Positions 22,876-33,560 of a DNA stretch of 64,000 nt are shown piece after piece. Position 1 is the stretch's first letter, and the number at the start of each line of letters is the position of its first letter. A model generated the notes under the pieces. The model was given only the letters and a program-made list of their open reading frames with translations. It ran no database searches and was not told the origin of the DNA. The translations under genes were made by a program, and so were the position numbers. Source of the DNA: Plasmodium vivax (taxonomy: Eukaryota; Apicomplexa; Aconoidasida; Haemosporida; Plasmodiidae); assembly GCF_000002415.2 (NCBI RefSeq), contig NC_009912.1:684501-748500 (forward strand). The letters are read 5' to 3'.

Positions 22876-23206
22876 GGGTTGGAGCGAACACGGTGTAATA
22901 TGAACGTCAAATTGGGGCGAACACGGCACAGTACGCACCTCAAATTGGGGCGCACTTGAGAAGGCGTACTGCCCCTGCCAGGCGGGGCTCCGCCGGGTCC
23001 ACAAATGGGACAGAACGGGTCAACGGAAAAAAAAAAAAAAAAAAAAAAGGAGGAGGAGGAGAAGCCAAACCAAGCTGATATGAGCCGCACTAAGCTACGC
23101 CACCCCAGAAGTGCTCTAACATTTCAGTCAGCACAAATTACAGACGCGCCGCCCTCCCGTGGGCGCCTAACTGGGCCTGCTACTCCCGCGCGTGCTCCCC
23201 GCTCGC
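22876..23206. other. Short convergent intergenic region
   Basis: Separates the plus-strand unknown gene from the minus-strand dihydrouridine synthase. It contains two imperfect copies of a GGGGCGAACACGG-type unit (about 22912-22945) and a poly(A) run at 23028-23048. No gene. Confidence 0.7.
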
Positions 23207-24736
23207 CTAATAATTTTTGATGTACTCCTGCTGCAACTTGTAGTCGGCCAGGGGGAGGTCCAGGCAGCCGGGGGCCACGGCGTCCACGTCCACCATGGCC
23301 TTCTCCAAAATGCCTGAACACGGCAAGGTGGAGGCATAATTCCTGATGTACATATCCAGTTTGTTCCTAAAAATTCGATGGCCAGGCATTCCCTTAAGGA
23401 TGCCCAACACTGGCTTTAACAATTCAAACGCACTTGATAAGCTGCACAAGCTGGAGTTTTCCTCCAAATAGGATTTGTATGCGTCTAGCACGGTCCTTCT
23501 GCTGAACGCCGTGTGTGGGGGCTTCTCATTATAAACCAGCTGATCCGTTTGGGACAAAACGGTGGTGTTTTCCATGCATGCTCGGCCGAGCATAACCCCA
23601 TGGAGGGGATTCACCTGATAGTTCTTCACTTGCACATACGTTTTTTCGCTATCAACATTGCCTTTCTTGGGGAGGTAGCCATTTAGCAAAGCCACAGCTT
23701 CCTCCACCGTTTTGACCCCCCCATTTAGGGTAAATTTCAAATGGGGATATAACTGACAGAGGCTATACACTTTGGGGTACTCCAATGGGGGTACGGACCT
23801 ATTCTGCTTGGGGTCCAATCCCTTTAGCCAGGCCTTTCTTGCGTGTACAATAAAATGAGAGCATCCTACTGAGGAAATACATTCAACAAAGGATCTCAAA
23901 AAGGGGAAAGAGTCACAATCATCAACTCCCGTTCTAATTTTTACAGACACAGGGATGTGAACTTTTCTTTTAATTTCGTACACTATATTTCGTACATGCT
24001 CGGGTTTTTTCATCAGGTATGCTCCAAACGCTCCCTTGTTAGCTACCTTGGTACTTGGGCATCCTACATTCAAATTTATTTCATCGTAACCCGCTTGTTC
24101 CACTAGCACAGCTGCTTCCGCGAGGGACGTGGCATCAGATCCACCCAGCTGACAAACGATTGGGTGCTCATTGGAGTTAAAACCTAAGTGCTCTTCTAAA
24201 TTGTTCAAATTGTACAACAACGTGTTGTCTACAATCATTTCAGTCCACACTTGGGCCCTTCTTGTGATGGTCCTTACTAATGCGCGGAAGTGTCTATTGG
24301 TGACATTTATCATTGGGGCAACTTGTATAAAAGGAATATTTTCATATTTTTTTTTTTTTTCAAAAATTTCGCTAACACAGGAGGATATATCTTCTAATTT
24401 GAACTCTTGGTCACCGCACAGGTGAATGCCCTCCTCCACCTTCATTTCTGTTGCTACTGACATGTTGGTGATAGTTCTCCTGTTTTGTTTTAATACCTTC
24501 TGGTGACGCCGAATGGACTTCTTGCTAAAGGAGTAGACGTTCCTCTTAGCTTTTCCACCATGCCATAATTTTTCCTTCCCACGTTTATGTAAATTCGCCC
24601 TGTTGTGGTCACCATCTAGGTAGTATGCCCCAACGAGAGGATGCCTCTTTTGCGTGTTCAGCTTTGGCTGCCCATGGTTGGGGGGGCGCGCGAGGTATAG
24701 GCAAGCGGTGAGGCCTCTCAGGGGCGCAACTCGCAT
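23207..24736 (-). CDS. tRNA-dihydrouridine synthase (DusA-like)
   Basis: An FMN- and NADPH-dependent enzyme that reduces uridines in tRNA D-loops. The single exon encodes 509 residues. The TIM-barrel core starts at about residue 135 with QVAPMINVTNRHFRAL, the FMN-binding APM motif. The catalytic cysteine is C226 in LNVGCPSTKV. VKIRTG (about 265-270) and VHARKAWLKGL (297-307) are typical of the DusA group, and LNGGVKT (338-343) and MLGRAC contribute phosphate contacts. Bacterial DusA is about 330 residues, so the ~130-residue N-terminus is an extension. It is basic and lacks a clear hydrophobic signal peptide. A mitochondrial or apicoplast presequence is possible but unproven. An internal Met at residue 92 is an alternative start. 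Confidence 0.93.
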   Translation of the reverse strand: MRVAPLRGLTACLYLARPPNHGQPKLNTQKRHPLVGAYYLDGDHNRANLHKRGKEKLWHGGKAKRNVYSFSKKSIRRHQKVLKQNRRTITNMSVATEMKVEEGIHLCGDQEFKLEDISSCVSEIFEKKKKYENIPFIQVAPMINVTNRHFRALVRTITRRAQVWTEMIVDNTLLYNLNNLEEHLGFNSNEHPIVCQLGGSDATSLAEAAVLVEQAGYDEINLNVGCPSTKVANKGAFGAYLMKKPEHVRNIVYEIKRKVHIPVSVKIRTGVDDCDSFPFLRSFVECISSVGCSHFIVHARKAWLKGLDPKQNRSVPPLEYPKVYSLCQLYPHLKFTLNGGVKTVEEAVALLNGYLPKKGNVDSEKTYVQVKNYQVNPLHGVMLGRACMENTTVLSQTDQLVYNEKPPHTAFSRRTVLDAYKSYLEENSSLCSLSSAFELLKPVLGILKGMPGHRIFRNKLDMYIRNYASTLPCSGILEKAMVDVDAVAPGCLDLPLADYKLQQEYIKNY

Positions 24737-24848
24737 TTAGCGTTCAGCGGGGGGCGGTGGCGGCGACCCGGGCGTCAAAGGAACGAAAAAAGTAAGCAAA
24801 CAAATGGGAAGAGGGCAGCCGGATGGGTGCCGAGTAGGCGACCAGGTA

Positions 24849-24962
24849 GGCAACCAGATAGGCGATCAAACTGGCCGCAAATATGGCAACAAAAAAGGTA
24901 ACAAATGAGGCAACCATATTGGCAACCAGATAGGCGATCAAACTGGCCGCTAATATGGCAAC
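24849..24962. repeat. 42-bp direct duplication
   Basis: The segments 24849-24890 and 24921-24962 are identical except for one A/T difference. Both start GGCAACCAGATAGGCG. They lie 110-225 bp upstream of the dihydrouridine synthase start, in its likely promoter or leader. Confidence 0.9.
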
Positions 24963-25108
24963 CAACTGGGCAAAAGCAAGCGGGCAGAAAGTGCCATTTC
25001 GCGCAAATCACCTGCTCTTCATTTTTGCTTCAAACATTTCGTCAATTTTTTTTTTTTTTTTTTCTATTTTGGCTAGTTCAGAATATTTACGAAAAAAATA
25101 TGAACAAG

Positions 25109-25139
<31 letters not shown>

Positions 25140-28101
25140 GCTATTTTAAGCTACATGGTAAAATGTTCCTCCGGGGGAATAAAAGGAGACTGTTTTGAAC
25201 GGCCACTATGTTTTTTTTCTTTTCCATTTAATGGAGTAGATTCTACTCAAAGGGGAGATATGCATTATTTTTCTTTCGTATGAACTTAAGGTGCGTAAAA
25301 GGTTTCCTTTTTTTTTATTCAATGTGACAAACATATCGGTTGCGCCATTTTGTGGGTGCCCCTTTTCCTCGTTTGTATGTCACCTCATTATGGCATTCGA
25401 ACCATCGTTGTAGAAGCTACATTTTGAGGTGAGCGTGCAGGTTAAGAGGTGGAGTCCCCGTCCGCCTACACCGAATAATTCATGTAATAAACCCTCACAG
25501 TACATACATGTAGGGATATGCGTGTGCATATTTGTTAATCTTCTCCGTTGCGGGTTTTCCCCTTTTGGTTACCCGTTGAATGAGCCTTAATAGGGACATA
25601 TTTGCACACTGCCTCAGAATTGTGCTGCGTTCGGCACAAACTTCTTGAGCGCGCATATGCTACTGCTCATCATTGGGATGTGCCTTTTGCAAGGAGGAAA
25701 ATTCGTTCCTGGAACTAATGCATGTGAGTACGTTTGGGGGGTATGAGTCAACTTGTTGAGCGCTTCAATGGGAGGACCCCTTCCGCGGGCATTCATACCT
25801 CCTCAACCGCGTAGCTAAGCTGTGCGTATTAATCTGACCCCATTAGGGGGAGTGGTCCAATTGGGCGAAAAACAAAAGGCATAACGGTGTGTGAAGCGCT
25901 CGATGGGGCAACTTCCAACGATGAGCCAAAAAGGAACAACAAATTGGGTTATACTAAATGAGTATACATAAACGAACGAAGCACGCATTGGTGCTCCCCA
26001 AAGTTTTACAACCCGTATAAATTATTTACACAATAAACGTTCTCTTGACGTATAAAATTTCTGTACCTTTTGTAAACCAACCTGTCAAGCACAACACAGT
26101 GTGTTATGTCGCTACGACGATCACTCATGCATTTGGCATGGGCCAGAATTGTTCTTGGGGTGGCATTTGAACATAACACGTGCGCGCAAGAAATGTAAAA
26201 CCAACGCTTTAAAATGTTCCCACGGCGTGGTTATCATTTGTGCATATGGCAGCTTTTAAAAGGCAAAGTGTTACGTGTCAACTGTTAAGTATTAAGTTTA
26301 TTCTTTTTTTTTTTTTTTTTTTTTATTCATTGAATCTACCTGCGTGCGGTGTGCCTATGCACCACCTCAAATAAGTGCAATCTGCGGCAAATGCGAGCGA
26401 TGTGACGACGCGAAACATTCTTTTTTATACCTTTATTTTAAGATGAAACTCATTTCACGCTAAAGAGGTATGCTTCACATGATGTGAACTGAATAAGCAT
26501 AACAGTTGGCACATTTTTTAAGCTGTTCCTCACCAAGATCTTTTTTTTTGCCAATTCGAAAAAGAGAAAAAAAAGGAAAGAAAAAAAAAAAAAAAAAAAG
26601 TACATTGCATTCTTCGATCCTTCGATCTGTTTTTTTTTTTTTTTTTTTTTTAAACTGGTGGTACGTAAAAAGTGAATCTAAGCTGCGCCACGACGGCGTT
26701 CAAAGGAATGGCCTTCGTCCTTTTTGCGCTTTCTCCTGTGCGCTAATTCTGTGAGTTGAATATTTTTCTGCTTCGTCCGACCAAGTATACAAAATGATGA
26801 GCAGACTTGGGGGCACATAAGCAAGCCTGATTATGCAAAGGTATACCTACATGTATATTTGTAGAATGATATATACCTGGTTCGTATTAACATCTTGGGC
26901 TCAGAACAGCTTCGAAAATGAGGAGCGCTAGGACGGACACTCTTCTGCATTTTAAGCGTTCGAGATTTATTTGACAAGAAATAGCTTTTTCGGATGAGTA
27001 ATTTTTTTGAAGAAAGAAAAATGTTACATTATCTTTAACTTTATCATTACCTTTTTTTTTTTTTTAAACCTTCAAATGACCGGATGTTATGCCTTTTTTC
27101 TTTAATTCATCGCGTTCATCTTTTTTTCGTTCAGCTGTAACGCGCACGTAAGTACGTACATGTACATAAGCATATATATATAATTACATATATACGTACT
27201 TGCGAACTATTTTTGTGCGTGTTTTTATTTTTTTTTTACCTCTTCGAACATACGATTTTATGCCTCCTCATTGACAGAAAAGATAGCCGAGAAAGGTCAG
27301 TGGCTTGTACACCCTATGTGTTTACAAGCCATGCTGCGGTTTTGACGCGCATTTATATGTCGTGGTATGAATCGACTTTTTTTTTTTTTTTTTTTTTTTG
27401 TTTTAAAACGCCTATAAAAAAAGCTTGGTGTTTCTTTCTCAACTTAAGAAGAAAGAAGGAAAGGCCAGCCCCCATGCAGGAAAGGCGAGGAAGCAATTTT
27501 CTTGGGTTCCAACGTTCATAAAAAGCGTGAGTCAGTTCTTTTCATTCTGTTTGCATATTCAGTTTGGATATTCCTCTTTCGTATACCCTGCTGGCAATCC
27601 AGCTTGCCTCCCGCTGGCAATCGTGTTCGTTTTTTTAAACGCAGAGGCCCCCCAACGATCGCAGCACACCTGTGTGCCTCTCCCGCAGCTTCGACGCAGG
27701 GGAAAAATGCGCATCGTTTTGTTTACCAGTCCAGCGAGCTACTTTTTCGCGCGGGCTTAATCCCAAGGGAAGAAACACAAACACAAGCGTGAGCGCGAAG
27801 GTAAGGGCCAAGCCGCGAATAAAAAAAAAAAAGAGCCTGCCTGTACATGCATGCATACGGCAGAGGGACCACGTGTACAAATGCACATACATATGTACGC
27901 GCGTACGTGCGTGAGATTTACGCTCTGTTATTCACTGTTCCGCGCGCATAAACGCGCAGACGCCTGATAATAGTCTTATTTGTTTTGCGAACCCCCACAA
28001 AAAAAATAATATTTCCGTTTGGTAGCTGTGTATTAACAAATCGACGTTGACGAAAAATGCTGTGTAACCGCGGCAAGGAAGCAATGTTCTGTTTGGCTAT
28101 A

Positions 28102-28132
<31 letters not shown>

Positions 28133-28248
28133 GAAAAAGCTATTTCTGACCACGTTTATTTGAATCATCTTGCGAGTTTGCTCCATCTGTTTGAAAAGCA
28201 TTTCCACACAAGTGGCCACGGGTTGCGAAAAAGGGGAAAAACGGAGTA

Positions 28249-28355
28249 GCTGAATTGCGCAATAGCCGAGTTGCGCAATAGTCAAATTGCATAATAGCCG
28301 AATTGCGTAATAGCCGAATTGCATAATAGCCGAGTTGCGCAATAGCCGAGTTGGG
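28249..28355. repeat. 16-bp tandem repeat upstream of gamma-GCS
   Basis: Six to seven copies of CGARTTGCRYAATAGC, about 390-500 bp before the gamma-GCS start codon. Variation is limited to transitions. Confidence 0.9.
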
Positions 28356-28746
28356 GAAAAACGAAAAAAGGACCACGATCGAATCGATAAAGGCAACCCC
28401 GAAAAGAGCAGTCGCCCCATTGCTAGCTTCCCAAAAAAAGGAACAAAAAGTAGGACCATTTTGAGAGGTGCACGCGCTTTGGCAGCAAAAGAAAAAAAAA
28501 AAAAATACCATAAAATAAAACAAAAAATAAAGAAGCGCAAAATAGAGAAGCACAACAGAGAAGCGCAAACGGATAGGAATACGCAAACTGAACCCGCCCC
28601 AGTGGCAAAGCGAGCAGCAAAATTGTGGACCTACTTCTCCATGCAAGGAAATACAGCAACCCGATCGACGGAGTTGTGATACACCTAAAAGCAGACTCCT
28701 CACCGAATCAGAACTTTTTAAAAAACAAAATAGAAGCAAAAGCAAA

Positions 28747-31700
28747 ATGGGATTCCTCAAAGTTGGAACGCCATTAACTTGGGAGGAAGTGCAGAAAGTA
28801 AAATCCCTAATCAGGCTGTATGGCATCCTACAGTTTGTCCATACATACAAATGCAACAAAGACCGAGTGGACGAGAACATCATGTTCGGGGACGAAATAG
28901 AATACATCGTTATTCGCAATGATGAAACTTTAAAAGAGTCTTCTGCTCTCTTATGTGCAACAGATTTGATCGACGAAATGATGAACTTGGAAAGTGTCAC
29001 CGAGTGTCAGTATGGATCCCATTGGACTCCAGAATATTCCTCCTTCACCATTGAGGGGACTCCTTCCGTACCGTTTAAATTTGATATAAATTCATCCCCC
29101 TTTGTTGAAGATTGCATGCGGATACGGAGAATAAAACTGAACAACGTTCTCAGTGCCATTACGGGAGTGCGGGCCATCACTTTGCCGTGCTTCCCGAACG
29201 CGCTCCTAGAGAATAGCCTCCTTATGGCAAAGAGGAAGGGTGACAGGGGGAAGGGCATCGTTGCAGGGGGAGACACCTTGGAGACGCCAGCGGAAGGGGT
29301 GCATCGAAGGCAAGCGGAAAGGGGACATAGTGAAATGGTCACGCAGAGCGGGATGATCACACCGAGCGAAATGGTCACGCAGAGCGGGATGACCACACCG
29401 AGCGAAATGGTCACACAGAGCGGGATGGTCACACCGAGCGGGATGGTCACGCAGAGCGACATGCTCAGAGAGGTCACCACGCTCAACGACAGCACGCAGA
29501 CGTACGCGGACGAGGGCAAGTCCACCCAGTTTGTAAGCTCGGATGCGATTGCCCCGAAGAATGGCGACTCGCTAATGCAGGAGATGTGCGCGGAGGAAGT
29601 GAGCGGCGCGGAGCAGGCGAATCGGGCGGATCAGGCGGACCAAGCGGACCAGTCGAATGAGTCCAACCGGATCAATCAGCGCAACCAGGTCACCCCCTCA
29701 ACCCCGGCAAGCCAACCCATCTTCATCAGCGCGGCCAGGGAAGAAAACCTCCCCTTCGAATGCGACCTGTTCAAACCTGAGGAGACGAAGAACTACAGCA
29801 ACAGCTGCCTCGTCACCGACATGGTGATCAGCCCGCACGCCAGGTACGTCACCCTGACCAAGAACATAAGAAAGCGTAGGGGGACCAAAATAATTTCATT
29901 CAACGAGATATATAGGGACGAGAACACAGAGAAGCTGCCCCGGTGGGAACATTCTCTGGACAAAACGGACCGGAGGCTTTACAGGAAGGTGAAGAAGAAG
30001 TACGTCCTGGACGAGCACCTCATTTGGAACAAGTCCCTGACGAATAGGAAGAGGGTGGAAGGGAAGTCGCCAGAGGGGGTAAACGAGCCAGACGCGTCGT
30101 CATCAGAAGGGGTAAACACTTCGGACGCCGCCCCCGTTCACGGCAACCTCATCGACGAAGTGATAAAGAACAGCCTGTTCAGCGACCTGGACGACGAGAA
30201 GGACCACATCTACGTGTTCGACCGGAAGTTCATCGAGGAGTACTCGGAGAAGTGCAAGAACCCAATTAAGAACTATGTGTACCTAGACGCCATGTTCTTC
30301 GGAATGAGCATGTGTTGCCAGCAAGTGACCATGTCCTTTCCAACCATAGATGACGCCAAGTACCTGTATGACCAGCTAGCTGTTATCGCCCCTTTGTTCT
30401 TAGCCCTAACGGCATCAACGCCCTATTTGGGAGGATTCCTCACAGAGACGGACACTCGGTGGAGAGTCATATCGAATACGGTCGACTGTAGGACAGAGGA
30501 GGAGCTCGCCTACATTGCAAAGCCTAGGTATTCCGGCATATCCTTGTACATCTCAAATGAGTTGCCCCTGAGGAAGAACTACCATTTGTATAACGACATA
30601 GATGTGGTGCTGGATAAAAATGTCTATGATAAATTGGTGAAGGAAAATGTGGACGATTTTTTGGCTAGACATGTTGCTTCTCTCTTCGTTAGGGACCCCA
30701 TTGTGGTCTTTCAGGGGTCGTACAGCGAAAGGGATATACAGTCAATTGAGGGGAGGATGCGCGGGTTGGGTGGCGAAACGGAGGTAGAGTCTTCCCCGGG
30801 AGGGGGTTCCCCCCACAGAGGAGTTCCCCCCCCCAGAGGGGATTATTCCCATTTGGCCGCCTTTGGGAAGAACCCCCTCAACGGGGTCTACCTGAGCGAG
30901 GATTTCCACTTTTTGGAGGACTACGAAGAGACGGTGCTGTCCTCCCACCAGCATTTTGAGAACTTCCAAAGCACCAACTGGAACAGCGTGCGGTTTAAGC
31001 CGCCACCCATCTTGGGCAACCACGGCAACGGGCCCAGTTCCATCGGGTGGAGAGTAGAATTCCGCACCCCCGATATTCAAATCACCGATTTTGAAAACGC
31101 ATCAGTGGTTACCCTCATCATGGTATTGTCTAAATTTATCCTAAAGGAGAAGCTGAATCTGTACATTCCCATGTCCCTATTGGAGGAGAATCTCTACCGC
31201 TCGGCTAACAGAGATGCCATCTTCAAAGAGAAATTTTATTTCAGGAGAGATCTATCCTACGACACGGAAGATAACCAAGTGGAGGAGAAGACCCTATATG
31301 ATATTTTTTTTAACGACCACAATGGGATATTCTTCCTTTGCTCCAAGTATATTGAGGAGCAGTTCCGCGAGGGGCTACTCTCCCATGCAGCCAAGAACAA
31401 GATAGACGAATACATAGAGTTTGTGAAGCAGAGATGTGCGGGGAAGATCTGCACAGGTGCTGCCTACTTGAGAAACTTTATTATGAACCACCCAGCGTAC
31501 CAAAGGGACTCCTACATCAACAGCAGGATTAACTACGACATCTGCAAGCTGATAGCGGACATAGGGAAGGGGCTTATCATCCCGCAGGAGCTGCTGGGCG
31601 TCTTTGTGGACCCTTACAAGGAGAGAATCAAAAGTGATTTGCGCCAAATTAACGAAAGTCAGTATGTCAAGAGCCTGGCGTACAAGTTCATCTCGGGGGA

Positions 31701-31845
31701 GGACTACACGCAGTACCTGCTGCTCAGCGAGGCCATCAAGGACGACCAGGACTACTACACGGGCACGCGCCGCACCAACTACGAGGACTCCATGGACAAC
31801 AACACGCTGGAGTTCGGGCGGAAGCTCTACCAGCTGAGCGCCTAA
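28747..31845 (+). CDS. gammaGCS: Gamma-glutamylcysteine synthetase (glutamate-cysteine ligase catalytic subunit)
   Basis: Catalyses ATP-dependent joining of glutamate and cysteine, the first and rate-limiting step of glutathione synthesis, in the cytosol. The single exon gives 1032 residues against about 640 in mammals. The eukaryotic GCLC family is recognised from the N-terminus (MGFLKVGTPLTWEEVQK, then YGILQFVHTY), the FGDEIEYIVI segment (about 47-56), the YLYDQLAVIAPLFLALTAS block followed by RWRVISNTVDCRT, and the FENFQSTNWNSVRFKPPP with IGWRVEFRTPDIQ block. Extra length comes from low-complexity insertions. The largest (about residues 165-340) holds a repeat of MVTQSGM and TTPSE words (nt about 29335-29465). 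Another follows at about 425-480, and a Gly/Pro-rich one lies near 670-700. No regulatory (GCLM) subunit is present here. Confidence 0.96.
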   Translation: MGFLKVGTPLTWEEVQKVKSLIRLYGILQFVHTYKCNKDRVDENIMFGDEIEYIVIRNDETLKESSALLCATDLIDEMMNLESVTECQYGSHWTPEYSSFTIEGTPSVPFKFDINSSPFVEDCMRIRRIKLNNVLSAITGVRAITLPCFPNALLENSLLMAKRKGDRGKGIVAGGDTLETPAEGVHRRQAERGHSEMVTQSGMITPSEMVTQSGMTTPSEMVTQSGMVTPSGMVTQSDMLREVTTLNDSTQTYADEGKSTQFVSSDAIAPKNGDSLMQEMCAEEVSGAEQANRADQADQADQSNESNRINQRNQVTPSTPASQPIFISAAREENLPFECDLFKPEETKNYSNSCLVTDMVISPHARYVTLTKNIRKRRGTKIISFNEIYRDENTEKLPRWEHSLDKTDRRLYRKVKKKYVLDEHLIWNKSLTNRKRVEGKSPEGVNEPDASSSEGVNTSDAAPVHGNLIDEVIKNSLFSDLDDEKDHIYVFDRKFIEEYSEKCKNPIKNYVYLDAMFFGMSMCCQQVTMSFPTIDDAKYLYDQLAVIAPLFLALTASTPYLGGFLTETDTRWRVISNTVDCRTEEELAYIAKPRYSGISLYISNELPLRKNYHLYNDIDVVLDKNVYDKLVKENVDDFLARHVASLFVRDPIVVFQGSYSERDIQSIEGRMRGLGGETEVESSPGGGSPHRGVPPPRGDYSHLAAFGKNPLNGVYLSEDFHFLEDYEETVLSSHQHFENFQSTNWNSVRFKPPPILGNHGNGPSSIGWRVEFRTPDIQITDFENASVVTLIMVLSKFILKEKLNLYIPMSLLEENLYRSANRDAIFKEKFYFRRDLSYDTEDNQVEEKTLYDIFFNDHNGIFFLCSKYIEEQFREGLLSHAAKNKIDEYIEFVKQRCAGKICTGAAYLRNFIMNHPAYQRDSYINSRINYDICKLIADIGKGLIIPQELLGVFVDPYKERIKSDLRQINESQYVKSLAYKFISGEDYTQYLLLSEAIKDDQDYYTGTRRTNYEDSMDNNTLEFGRKLYQLSA
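29335..29465 (+). repeat. In-frame repeat in gamma-GCS (MVTQSGM / TTPSE units)
   Basis: A Met/Thr/Ser/Gln-rich array from an 18-bp unit with alternating variants (ACGCAGAGCGGGATG, ACACCGAGCGAAATG) inside the species-variable insert. It is probably a flexible surface loop. Confidence 0.9.
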
Positions 31846-31950
31846 CAGAGCGGCAGCGTAGCAGCGTAGCATCGCGGTAGTGCACCGCTTGCCAGTGTGC
31901 CGCTTAGCAGTGCTCCACCTTCCACCGCGCGGGGTCCCCTAAAAGTGAGC

Positions 31951-31983
<33 letters not shown>

Positions 31984-32280
31984 CTTTTTTTTTCTTTTTT
32001 TTTCTTTTTTTTTCTTTTTTTTTTTAAATTTTTGTTTCCATAAAAAACGAAGTGACATGCGTGTGAATTTCGTAAATCGTAGAAACGCGATAAAAAAAAA
32101 GTGGTAAAAATGGGGGGTGCGAAAAAGGGGTCCTACGTAAGCGGCGCCGGGAGGACGGGCGCGCTGGTCGCTTTGATAGGTAGTGCTCGCTGGTAACATG
32201 GGCAGATCGCACGAGGAGGCCTGGGGGAGCTGCCAACAAGGTGTAGAAGCAGAAGATGTAGAAGAACTACTACCCCCCTC
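31846..32280. other. Convergent intergenic region with very long poly(T)
   Basis: Between gamma-GCS (+) and NAPS (-). A T-run starting at 31951 extends with occasional C interruptions to about 32026. A short GTAGCAGCGTAGC repeat follows the gamma-GCS stop codon. No gene. Confidence 0.7.
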
Positions 32281-33560
32281 CTAGTCGTCGTTCTCGTCCT
32301 CCTTGCCGTCGTCATCCCCATCCATGTCGTCGTCGTCCTTCTCGTCATCGTCGTCCTTCTCGTCGTCCTCATCCTCCTCCTCCTCCTCCTCATCTTCATC
32401 ATCCTCATCATCATCCTCATCATCATCTTCCTCATCGTCATCATCAAACTCTTCATCAAAGTCCTCATCGAAGTCGTCAAAGTCTTCCAAACCTAGGTAG
32501 TAGGACAGTGGGTTATGCCAAATTTCTCTTCTAATTAATTCGCCTACATCTGGCTTATCTTGCAACTCCTCCGTGGTGAACCATTCGAAAATGGACCACT
32601 TGGGCATTTCGTTGTCTAGATCGGATCTATTATTAGACACAGCTGCGATGGGGTTCTTTCCCTCCTTCCATTTGATGCGGGTGCACTCAACGACCTTCTC
32701 CTGGTTATTATCAAATGTGACGTGCTTCACGAGAGTTAGAGGCTCCATGTACTCCTTTGCCTTTTCATTAAAGGTGAAGGTAATTTTGTATGAGCCATTA
32801 TTATCCATATTATCCTTCAGATCTAATTTCACTAGGCAGTTTAGAATGTCAATGTCTTCTGGCACTATGTCGCTTAGGGCCGGGTGCTTCCTCAGGGTGT
32901 TGGCCCAGAACCCGGGGACTTTCTCTATAATCTCGTCTCGCTTTTCAAACAGGGGCTTCTTCTTCTCGTCGTACTGCTTCTGGATGTTCATCTGTTCGTG
33001 CGCGCATTTGATGTCGAGTTGCTCGATGTCCTTTTGGACTGCATTAGGGGGGGGGGGGGGAAGTAACACAATAGTGAAGTGGCGAATCACTGTGAAAACG
33101 ACTACTGAGGGAATACCCCCACATGGTACAAACATGCAAACACGCTTCTCACGGGGAGAGGGAAAACCCTTACTGTCTTCGAAATCCTTCATGAACGGTA
33201 TCAGGGGGTCATCGTTGTCGATTTTGCTGCGGAGGGGGGGGAGACAAAAAAAGGGTCATCATGGGGGGTGGCACCGGGGCGATCGCGCCATGGTCACGCG
33301 AGTGTGGCGACCACGTGGAGGGCGACGCGACACTCCTCCATCATATCTCATCCTCCGCGCTTCTCCTCCTCTGTGCTTCTCCTCCTGTGCGCTAAACCCA
33401 CGTGCTATGCTTTTCCTTTTCCCGCAAATTGGCCCCTCCCCATGTGTGCCGCACAGGCGGGGCACACAGCCCGCGGGAAGAAGGCGTATACAGGCCAAAC
33501 TTACGTGTGCTTAGGGTCGGTTGTATTTTCAACTGAGTTTTCGGAGCGATCTCTCTTCAT
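32281..33560 (-). CDS. NAPS: Nucleosome assembly protein (NAP family, NAPS-like), three exons
   Basis: A histone H2A/H2B (and H3/H4) chaperone that shuttles between cytosol and nucleus. Exons are 33560-33505, 33226-33174 and 33038-32281, joined by GTAAG-type donors with consistent phases, giving 288 residues. The start MKRDRSENSVENTTDPKHT lies in a tiny first exon. The NAP core follows: a long helix (QKDIEQLDIKCAHEQMNIQKQ onward), KVPGFWANTLRKHPALSDI, LKDNMDNNGSYKITFTF, NNRSDLDNEMPKWSIFEWF. A pure Asp/Glu tail of roughly 50 residues ends the protein. The overall pattern matches the shorter of the two Plasmodium NAPs; I recall NAPS adjoining gamma-GCS in P. falciparum. Confidence 0.92.

Larger units (their letters stand above)
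24737..28746. other. 4-kb divergent intergenic region between dihydrouridine synthase and gamma-GCS
   Basis: Promoter space for two genes transcribed away from each other. Features are a 42-bp duplication near 24849-24962, paired poly(T)/poly(A) tracts at 25047-25064 and 25110-25138, another A-run/T-run pair at about 26566-26599 and 26632-26650, T-runs at 26305-26324 and 28107-28132, and a 16-bp repeat near 28249-28355. No convincing ORF or tRNA. An ATTCGAACC at about 25399 is not flanked by a T-arm. Confidence 0.5.

Noticed and set aside
25390..25415. ATTCGAACC, resembling the T-loop of a tRNA
   Set aside because: No flanking 5-bp T-stem, no anticodon arm and no D-arm at the required spacing.
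24737..28746. Possible extra gene in the 4-kb gap between dihydrouridine synthase and gamma-GCS
   Set aside because: All frames are short and dominated by homopolymer-coded Phe/Lys; the gap is ordinary for a divergent promoter pair in this clade.
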